Shown one piece after another: positions 55,835 to 64,000 of a DNA stretch of 64,000 bases (position 1 is its first letter; every line of letters starts with the position of its first letter). This stretch comes from Zopfochytrium polystomum. Taxonomy: Eukaryota; Chytridiomycota; Chytridiomycetes; Chytridiales; Chytridiaceae. The translations under genes and the position numbers were made by a program. The DNA is taken from positions 186,001 through 250,000 of the forward strand of contig JAIVFJ010000075.1 of NCBI GenBank assembly GCA_025765615.1. Reading direction: 5' to 3'. A model generated the notes under the pieces. It was given only the letters and a program-made list of their open reading frames with translations. It was not told the origin of the DNA and ran no database searches.

Positions 55835-57948
55835 AGGCAAATTTTGTTTTTCTCTTTTTGGATGATGCGGACTTGGATTTCACCCTTTCTGTCTTTGGAC
55901 TTGCCCTTTGTGACTTTACTTTTCCGTTACCCAACAATCTCTAATGCGCTCGATTACTGCAAGCAGAGCGTATTCCAAATCCACGAATGCATTTTGAGAA
56001 TGTGAACATTTGGCGCAGGCAACACACGAAAATTTTTCGGAACAAGATTTGAGTTGTTATTGAACCAACCAAGCTGGTTCAAACAGGCGTAAAAAAGGAA
56101 TTTTTTTGTCTGGCAATCCATCCCACATGCTCAGAACGGTCGACCCACCTCGCTCCTTCCCTTTTGCGATGGGCAGTCACCCTCCGACCGTCGTCGATTG
56201 ATGCCGCGTTGACCAGGAACACAACCAGAAATGGTGCTTTCTTCTCTCCCTCATCATGCCTCTCCTCCTCCTCCTCGTCCTCACCTGCTTCATTTCCACT
56301 TTCACACCCGCCCACAGGCTCGCGCCGCGCTGCACCACCCCTTTCTCGGTCATGGCGCCCAAGACAGACCCCGTACCGTCGGTCGTCAACAATATCACAG
56401 GCGATGCGGTGTTACCATCGATGCATTTGGACAAGACCTTCAGTAATCAACGCTCAATTTAAACGATCTGGGATCTTTGGGTACAGTAATCGCGGTAAGC
56501 TTGCCGAGATTCGCCGTTCAACAACCTAACTTGTCAACAAAGAATCTTTCTTTTGAAAGTGGGACGTGGGGGATCCACAAGGCCACCTCTTGGAGAACCC
56601 ATTCTTCGACGACTCCGGGATTGGATTGCCTTGGACGCCCATGAATTCTGGCGCACGGTTCAAGAGGGTAGCTTGCACGGAGTTTGCCGATCCTTCCAAC
56701 CCATGACCCTAGGTCCACACCTTTCTCAAGATTTTGATTGTGCGGTTCATCGTCGCATGTGTCGCAATGCCAGGCATGCCTGAAGAATCGTGCACCGCGG
56801 AAACTGAGGCTTTGCTTCTGAACGTGAATTCGGGCGGTGTCCCTGTCAGAAGAGGATTGCGCTCCAGGCGCAGCTCGTCAAGATGGGGAATCGGCTCAAG
56901 GCCGGCATCTTGATCAACGCTATCTCTGGCGTGGCAGGCATGCAAGGAGCTCAGGAGATTGTGCTTTTTGATGCGCGAGCTACTCGGAAACTTCGAGGAA
57001 AAAAGTAATCCGTCATTTAAGAGCCTATGCATTTGACCTGCACAAGTGCGCCCGGCTATGCGCTTCACCTTCAGGCAAACTTCGGCCCGCAACACGGCTT
57101 TGCATAATCATTGCTCTCAACACGGCCCTCGAGTATTTCCGGCCAAATGTCGACACTACTGCAGGATATTTTACCGGTGCGAATTCGTCCTGCAACTCTG
57201 TGGCCGGTATATCTGGATACTCGAACAAACTCAAGGAACCGCGTTCTGGGCACGGAAAGCTACGACTTTCTGACCGGGCCGCTGGGGATGGGACACCAGA
57301 TATCGTTCGGACCGACTCAAGAGCATTGCCGATGCGCTCTTTAACAAGGATGGAGCAATCATCCTTGAGCTAATCTTGCTGTATTGGCAGCCGGATTCCC
57401 GGACCACGGCGCCTCGAACTGCAGCGTCTTTGCCGAAATGCAAATGCGTATTGTCGGAGATGTTACATCGCCTTTGCGAGCAGGCGTGCTCGCTGCTTTC
57501 AATCAACGCCGCCCACCCCGAAGTCGTTGCCGACGCCTCGTTCGGTACCTCTCTGCTGCGGCGTTCGTGTGGCGTGGTTGGAATTGGCCGAGTGACTCTG
57601 CTCACACTGTCGTCATCATGCTCATCACTCCCATCGTCCTCCATCGTCTGCGAGTAGGTACGCGTTGTCCTCCACACCGCACAGAACGGTGGCAGCAGCA
57701 TCGTGCTACCGTTCCTCTTCGCCGACCACGCCGCGTCATCCAAGGCATTTACCATTCTTGCGTCGGAACTGCTGCTCCGAATACACCTCCGTGCTCTCCC
57801 CCATGCGAACGGCCATTCTTAACTACATCCTCCTTCATCTCCTGTCGGAACTCGGCAACAACTCGGTCATCCTCTATGCTTACGAACGTGGTCGAGGGAC
57901 GCATCGGCGTTTTGCCCCAGACGCTGGCAGCGTCACACTTTAAAATTT
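55835..57948. other. Unresolved, probably partly genic
   Basis: Coding-like patches on plus include about 56247-56460 (hydrophobic leader then MAPKTDPVPSVVNNITG) and about 56850-57008 (LKAGILINAISGVAGMQGAQ). The minus strand is also open at 57231-57755. Exon joins were not solved. Confidence 0.3.
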
Positions 57949-58639
57949 CAGAGTGGCCAAAAAGCTCAAAAGATGCTGACGCATCTGGAAAACGCTGTCG
58001 ACGTGGTCCCCGCGGCAACGAAAAGAAACTTCCATTGGCGAAACACGTCGAGAAAATCCAACTCGACCAGCTCGGCTTATTCGACCAAGACACTTCAGCC
58101 CACGCGCTACAACCAACACGACCCTCATCTCCTTTCTCTGCAGTTCGCTGGGGGGGTTCCTCAACCCACGATGATCGCGACGCCGGCGCCAGGCGTGGGG
58201 TTTTATCAGAGTCCTTAACCAGTCCGTTGCATGCCTCGCACACGAGTTTGTCGTTTCCACCCAAAATATCCACGGACATGAAGCTCTGTAGGCATTTGCT
58301 GACGCTCAGCTTTGCAGCTCCACCACTGTCGGACATTGCTGGCTCCAACTGCCGCAATAGTTTCTCAATAAGCTGCTTTTGGCAAGCTCCTCGGGGCTGG
58401 CAGCAAGGGCAGAAATTTCCGCTACCCGCGATGGTGAAGGAAGGCGTGCTGACGTCGCACCCAATTTTACTTCCCTCCACGTGTAACAAGCAAATGTCGC
58501 TGCAAGCCGAGACGGCAGCCACCGGGTCTTGCAAGCGGCTGCCCAAGACGAGCAAGGCGCTTCGCGGCGTACCGCGGATGTCCTTTCGTCCATCTTTCGC
58601 TTGCAGAAAGTACAAGCGAGGGTCTACGCGCAAATGAAC
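57949..58639 (-). CDS. Exon resembling a USP zinc-finger region
   Basis: A minus-strand exon starting after CCATAG at 58639 with no stop for over 200 codons. It contains CPCC, then SVSKCLQSFMSVDILGGNDK followed by LVCEACNGLV. This is the characteristic S-x-x-x-C-L-x-x-F...G-N-N/D-K-x-x-C-x-x-C segment of ubiquitin-specific proteases of the USP16/45 kind, where it forms half of a zinc finger in the catalytic domain. The upstream exon (about 58706-58880, ending LDN at GTAAAG) can be joined in phase. The Cys box and His box were not found, so the call is partial. The 3' end of the exon is uncertain. Confidence 0.4.
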
Positions 58640-60889
58640 CTATGGCGAGCATCCTGTGCTGAAAACATCCTGAGACCGCACGATGCCAAACACGCGTTCA
58701 CTTTACATTATCCAGCGGTACAGCATGAACGGCCTCCAGCCCATGCTTCACCGGAGCCTGATGGATGAAGTCAAGAAGATCCAAGAAAGCTCGTTTGACC
58801 TCCTCCTGCAGTGCTGGTGTTCGCTCCTGGACGACTTTGTCAATCACTCCCTCCGTGTGGGTCCTGCCTCCGAACAGCTTGAGGTGATTGTCTCAAAACT
58901 TTTTACCGAGGGTACTCTCCACACTGGTCTCCCAGTCTCAAATTCTTACGGTGACATTTGTCTGTCCGCCGGGGCTACCTCAGCTGCGTCCAGAACTTGG
59001 GAACCTGCACAATTTTCCGGGCGGCCTCTTGAGCTGTCCGAAAATTCAACAACGCCAAGACGTTTCGCTGGAGGTTTCCAAAACTCGTCAACCAGCTTGT
59101 GATGACAAACAACAACAAGGTCGAAGCGGCTCTCAAGCTGCGCTTCAACGTCACTTACTTGTTCTGTTCAAGCACACTCAGAAATGCTACTGCAAAGGGA
59201 CAAGCTTGTTCACGCAAGTTCCAAACGATGTGCACTGTCATGACAGTGGAGCTATGCGCGACCATTTGCATCCAGCAGAAAAAAGTGGAATTGCGGCAGT
59301 CTGCCGGAGGCGTCCAACCGCAACTGCCTCTTTTTTTGCGTCAAGTACTTGCGAGACTGCCGGCCGCACGATGACATGTAAAGGAAACTCGAAAAAAGTG
59401 AGTGGTGGGTCGAATGCGCTGTCCGTGCACCAATACAAGCTTCTCTCGCTCGTCACGTCAACGGCATCGACATCTTCAAGCTCCTCGTCGTCAGTGGCGT
59501 TATCTGTTTCAACGCCATTGACATCCACGTCCGAAGGCTGCAGCAGTCAACTCCACTTCAACTGCACCAGCGCCCTCCACTGCGTCGGCACAAGGCCCCA
59601 GCGCGTCACCATCGACGACCACAACGACCAAGTCAGCAACCCTTTTTCACTTTCACACCCCTTTCCATTGTTCCTCCGAGTCGGCTCTCCTGCACACGTG
59701 CTTTTTTTGTTTCGTTGGTTGTTGTAGGCACAAGTCCCCACTCGTATCCATCCCAGTTGTTTGTGATTTTTCTTGCTGAGGAAAAAACGAAGAAGCACCC
59801 TTTTCCACCTGCCAGTTTTTCGCCGCTTCAGAAGAGATGGGGGGAAAAAAGTTCTGCCGCATGTCTCACGGTTCGGTTTTTGAGGCCTTCTGGTTCAGCC
59901 GCAAACAATCTTCTTTTCTTTTTCCTCAGACCAAAAACTATTTTTTTCCGTCGGCATCCATGCATCCACTTGCACCCATCGTCCGAACGACGGCGTCGCC
60001 TGCAGGCTGGCATCGTTGCCATTCATGACTTCAGTCAGCCCCGCCTTCGCGATGACCTTCATTCCTCTCCTCTGTGAATCGATCGATGGATTCATCCTTG
60101 ACCAGGAACGCATCCAGGACGTGCGAATCCTCAAGATGGCCAACTGCTCCTTGCGGACGGCCGACCTGATGGCAGCAGCAGCACCATCCCCACAACGGTT
60201 TCCTTCCGCATTGTCCCCACCAACGCGCGTCGATTTGCGGCCGGCCCATCAATGTCGACTCTCTCCTCATCGCTCATCTTGCGGACGACCTGGGACAGAC
60301 GCGTCGTCCTCAGTGCCTCGCAGGCTCTGTTTCTGTCTTCAGGTACGCCAGTGTTGGATCTGCCCCTTCGCGACAATCCTTCATCATCCAGTCTTCTCTG
60401 ATTCGTCATTGACCAGGAACGGGCGATTCTTCTTTGCAAGACTGCCGAGCTGTTCCTCGCGGACGGCCGACGTGATGGCAGCAGCAGCACCAGTGCACCT
60501 CTAATCGGTCCAGCGTCAGCGCGACCGGGCAGGCATGGTGGCGGGCTATGACTAGGACCTTCGCGATGACCCTTCCACTTCAATTCCCCTTTGGATCGAT
60601 CGATCGATCGATTAATCTTTGTCCACTGCGAGTGACTTTTAAACGACCGACGATGTCTTGGACGCGTTTGAACCCGCAGGCAGATGGGACAAAGCCACCC
60701 GCGGTGCGCCTTCGCTCCTGGAAAATTACCGAAGAATGTCATCAACCTGCAGGAGGGCGTGCGCGACTTGGAATATAGCTGGAATGGGAGCGCACCGTCG
60801 TCACCGCAGACGCCGTGAAGCTGGAACTGCTTGCTGGCCCTCGATGTACTGTCGCTGACACGTCGGGATCTGCTTCTGCACATTCCTGA
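58640..60889. other. Unresolved; contains an internal duplication
   Basis: Several donor-like ends are visible on minus (for example after VLEQNK near 59151). On plus, about 60037-60188 and 60363-60493 are diverged direct copies, both containing TTGACCAGGAACG and GACGGCCGAC...GATGGCAGCAGCAGC. No gene was solved. Confidence 0.35.
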
Positions 60890-61069
60890 TGTCGACGCCG
60901 GGTGCGTGGAGAGAGTGGACGCATGCTTCGATTGGACGACGGGTCAACCGGCGTCGCTGTGTACGACACGGTGACAGGCTCATTTGCGTCAATTAATGGT
61001 GTCGGCATTTTCGTGGAACAAACGACGAGTTGGAAGAATCAAATGAGTTCAGGGCATTGCACCGGCTAG
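60890..61069 (+). CDS. C-terminal exon of unknown gene
   Basis: A 59-codon frame ending in a stop, reading GRMLRLDDGSTGVAVYDTVT then SFASINGVGIFVEQ. The pattern of alternating hydrophobics around LDDGSTG is reminiscent of a beta-barrel (OB-type) fold, but this is a guess. A stop just upstream implies a splice acceptor within the first bases. Confidence 0.3.
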   Translation, partial: CRRRVRGESGRMLRLDDGSTGVAVYDTVTGSFASINGVGIFVEQTTSWKNQMSSGHCTG

Positions 61070-62277
61070 TTACACCGGGAATCCATTATTTTTTTGGAAG
61101 CTCAGCTTCAATGAACGAAGTGCTGCGAATTTGATGTGCTTTTTTAATGTGAGCCAAGCAAGAAATAAACGTTCATTGGATCTGATTGCCTTGTCACCCA
61201 ATACATGAGCCTTAAACTTTCAAAAAACGAAGCTACAATCAAAACATATCGCCGGACATCTATTGCCAACGTGAAGGACTGGTATAATCTAGCATTGGGG
61301 TGCAGGTCGAGAAGAGACCAGTTGACTTCAATCTCAGATGGGTTCCCATTGGAGGCCGAAAAGGATCGCTGCTCTAAACGAAAGCAGTGAGAAAAGGCGA
61401 CCACATGTTGAAAGCGAAAAACAAACCTCGTGCCAAAAACAGCTCACAGCCTATCGGAATGTGTCGCCCAAAAGAATTTGATGTGAAGGAGTAGGATAGT
61501 CGGACCAGCCGGGTCGGTCCCCTTCGCGGTCGGTGTACTCGAGGCCCGCGACCGCCGCGCCTGGCAAAGTCGACGACGACGACGACAACGACATCTAGTG
61601 AAACGAAGAGCGACGGTGCATCTCCAGTAGTGACAACCGGGATTCGGTCGCGCTCCGCGAGCGATGCCATTGCCGATGGGTTTCGATTCAAGGCCGTGAA
61701 AGAGTCACCTTCTCCAATTCCGGATCGAGCAGCCCGACCCCGTCATGCGGGTTAGTTTGCCGCGTCCCAAGAAGCCCCGCAAAAGAGGGGTGGGCTGTTG
61801 TCCTTGAGCGAGGCAAGAGCGACGATGCATTTGTTCACCGCAAGCGAGAAAGTTGTGCGGATGGACCCACGAAACGCGATGCAGAGAAAACACCTTGCGA
61901 GCAGCGGTTCATGGTCAGTCATGGGGCCAACGGCGGAGTTAACTGATGGTTGCGCGACCGGGCTCTGGCGCGTCGACCGTTCCTGGATAAGCGGCGAGGG
62001 ATGGGGTGGGTGGATGCTGGGAGTAGCTCAGTGTGTGTGTGTGTGTGTGTGTGTGCGAAAGCGAGGGTCATTTCATGGTCGCGGAGGATGCGGATCGACC
62101 GACCCTTTCTTTCCAAGGAGGAGACAAACCGTTGTCGCATAACTATTGAGAGCAATGAAAGGGCGTCCAGCAGGCTAAAGTCTTCATTGACCTATCGAGC
62201 TTGGAGTCACTCTGACAGAGTAAGCAGCACCGCCAAAGAAGCGATTGCCCAGACGGAAGATAATTTCAAAACATAAA
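61070..62277. other. No supported gene; simple repeats
   Basis: Contains a short GAC repeat (61571-61586) and a GT repeat (62031-62055). Nothing else recognised. Confidence 0.45.
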
Positions 62278-62382
62278 TGCCCCGCGGGGGAGTTGAACCC
62301 GGCTCGTTGAACTTGTCGGATCGACAAACTCCAGTTCCAAGGAGCGTGGGAAGCTGTCGGCATACCAATTATGCTACGGAGC
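62278..62382 (-). tRNA. Possible intron-containing tRNA, identity uncertain
   Basis: On the minus strand GCTCCGT and GCGGGGC pair as an acceptor stem with terminal A, the D arm GCAT/ATGC forms, and a TTCAACT T loop is present. However, the T stem has two C-C mismatches, position 8 is not U, and the centre holds competing hairpins. One reading gives stem GACAG/TTGTC with loop CTTCCCA (anticodon TCC, Gly), an inserted segment and an overlong variable region. It may be a pseudogene. Confidence 0.35.
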
Positions 62383-63140
62383 CTTTGTTCACAGAAGGTT
62401 AAAAAATTATTGTGTAGTCAGACAATTCATTTTACTCCAAACTCCGAAACTGCGTTTTGCACAACATCAGCGGTAGTTTCTATTAAATTTTTGATCACTT
62501 TGCCCGTTGTCCCTACACTCGACAAACTAACATATGCTTTAAGATCCCTCCTCGATTTCCATGGCACCGCCACAGAAGCCGCCGACCCATCGACTAAAGT
62601 GCTTGCTCTCGAGGCATGCTGGGAAAGACCGGGTGATTGTCGCAGGTTCTTGCTTCCGCCCATCTCGATCGCCAACGCGCCACATTCGAGCTGTTGAAGA
62701 ACTCTGCCCGGCTCCGCTCGCTAATCCCAACTACTGTTAAATATCCTGCGCCGCTGCGCCGTTAACGTTGCCGATCGGCCCCCCGCAACATTGTATCGCC
62801 CAGGAATTCATGTTTGATCAGATTTTGTGGGCAAACTATGTTGCGTTGATGAAAGCGATGAAAGCGAGTGATCGCCAAATCGGAAAGATAGGAACCACTG
62901 CGCCCCGCAAAGCTTTGAAGATGCTCGGTCGATCGAGGGAGATTTCATCGGCAAGTTTCACCTTGCCCGAATTATTGCCCAAACAATCAAGTCCTTCCGC
63001 ACCGCCAAGACTCCCATAGCCCAGCCAACTTTGTGTTTCCGAGACGGCAGGTCCCGACCTGAGAACATGTGCACTGTCATTATTCATTATTGTTATAACA
63101 ACACATGATGATCATGATTCGGTCAAGTTTGTAACATATA
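62383..63140. other. No resolved gene
   Basis: A plus-strand frame (62768-63019, MPIGPPQHCIAQEF...) and opposing frames overlap. None has domain evidence. This is the 3' flank of the RRM gene. Confidence 0.4.
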
Positions 63141-63858
63141 TCACCGCCGCCGCCTCGTTTTAGCAATCCGCTCTCCATCCGTCTGGCCTCGCTGGTTGGG
63201 CCTCATTCCAGAATTGGTTGATGAATCGTCACGACTCCTCCTCCCTCGCTTTGCCCTTTTTGCGGAGCTTGATGTCCTGAAAACATCCGGAGAGGCTCTG
63301 TCGACGGCGGCAGCGTTGTGATTCCGCGCGGTGGAGCCCTTCGAGCCCCTTGATCGGTCGGCGTGGGCATTCGCATGCTGCACGTTCAAAACACGGTCTT
63401 GGAAAATCTCTCCGTCCAAAAGCTTCACCGCCCTCCTGGCTCCGTCCATGGTGGCAAATCGGACGAAGCCATAGCCAAGGGAGAGGTCGCGATTCTTTAC
63501 GATCCTGGCATTGAGACTAGAGGGAGAGAAAAAACTTTTAAGGCTTTGTTGACCGCGACAGCATTTTTACTTGACGAGCTCGACTTACATCCTCCCGGCC
63601 CTGGAGAAGAGTTCCTCGAGATCGTCCGAGGAGATTCGAAACTTCAAATTTCCCACGAATACTTCGAACCCACCGACGTCCACTGGGGACGAGCGGGTGG
63701 TCGTCGCAGGGACTCCATGTTTACCGGTAGGCACTTCTTGAATTTCCGATTGGGACTGGGTGTGTTGGGAATCGGGTACTTCTTGAATCTGCCATGGTTG
63801 GGACTGGAAGTGGTCGGAATCGGGTGTTATAGGATTTAACTTGATCGTGAAGGGAAAG
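63141..63858 (-). CDS. RRM-type RNA-binding protein, 5' end missing
   Basis: Exons 63589-63858 and 63141-63516 flank a 72-nt GT-AG intron (GTAAGT...TAG) and join in phase inside the RRM. The N-terminal part has a Gln/Ser/Pro repeat (two EIQEVP/QIQEVP units). The RRM follows: RNP2 is VFVGNLKF, then SSDDLEELFSRAGRI, RNP1 is LGYGFVRFA, and the last strand is RVLNVQHA. The C-terminus is Arg/Ser/Lys-rich (AKRAKRGRRSRDD), ending at a stop at 63141. Such proteins bind single-stranded RNA, commonly in splicing or mRNA handling. No in-frame ATG lies in the first exon seen, and an AG-end at 63859-63860 suggests an upstream exon near or beyond the window edge. Confidence 0.75.
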
Positions 63859-64000
63859 CTGGAACGTCACGAAAGACGAGGCCAAGTGTCTAGATCCACC
63901 ACGCAGCGGGGGACCCACGACAACAGACTGTTGGCCGTGCGGCGTTTGCAGAGACTTTAAAGTGGAAAGGCCGCGGACAGTCGGCTCTGGGGCGGTTGGG

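Noticed and set aside
57384..58637. 417-codon plus-strand open frame
   Set aside because: It overlaps the minus-strand exon with the USP-like signature. The plus translation has no recognisable motif.
61374..61691. Minus frame with a poly-Val stretch
   Set aside because: The valine run is the reverse translation of a GAC simple repeat. No other support.

Overview
The window looks like nuclear DNA of a transposon-rich eukaryote. Genes are split by short GT-AG introns, commonly about 63-150 nt and several with a CTAAC-type branch motif. tRNA genes are single and scattered, and one carries an intron just after the anticodon. A YTP1-type membrane protein, fungal-style introns, a chromodomain Ty3 element, an RNase H-bearing LINE and IS630/Tc1-type transposases together suggest a fungus, possibly an early-diverging one. 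The lineage is an inference; only 'intron-bearing eukaryote' is firm.

Layout. 1-12.3 kb is mobile-element debris with tRNAs: tRNA-Gln, a young but internally deleted Ty3/gypsy chromovirus whose LTR carries arrays of perfect heat-shock-element units, tRNA-Arg, tRNA-His, a tRNA-Leu-headed SINE, a pseudogene with a SAM-like end, two halves of IS630/Tc1-type transposases and an intron-containing tRNA-Thr. 13-17.5 kb is genic: a YTP1-like multi-span membrane protein (-) and a complete three-exon Bet1-type SNARE (+). 18.3-23.2 kb has tRNA-Pro and a LINE whose RNase H domain is split by a 1,421-bp element with inverted ends and a 4-bp target duplication, followed by a Ty3 integrase relic. 23-32 kb holds decayed tRNA-like repeats, tandem repeats, a hairpin-rich array and a Ty1/copia relic.

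24.3-40.5 kb contains at least four copies of an unrecognised gene family in both orientations. Its best copy (34.8-35.7 kb, -) encodes a SAP-like helix-turn-helix motif that exists only after splicing. 42.8-50.5 kb carries two further orphan genes whose exons could be joined in frame (206 and 284 aa), a small TATA-headed frame, a second copia gag relic and a diverged tandem array. 52.4-52.8 kb is a rearranged, partly inverted duplicate of the SNARE gene. 53-61 kb is probably genic but only fragments could be resolved: an acidic repeat protein and an exon resembling a ubiquitin-protease zinc finger. The window ends with a tRNA-like sequence and a two-exon RRM RNA-binding protein (-) cut by the right edge.

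The host genes do not form a pathway. SNARE and YTP1-like proteins belong to membranes, the RRM and SAP-like proteins to nucleic-acid binding, and the USP-like exon to ubiquitin removal. No operons, origins, rRNA or CRISPR arrays are seen. Gene models were built by eye from splice signals and reading frame, so unspliced or pseudogenic alternatives are stated where they apply.
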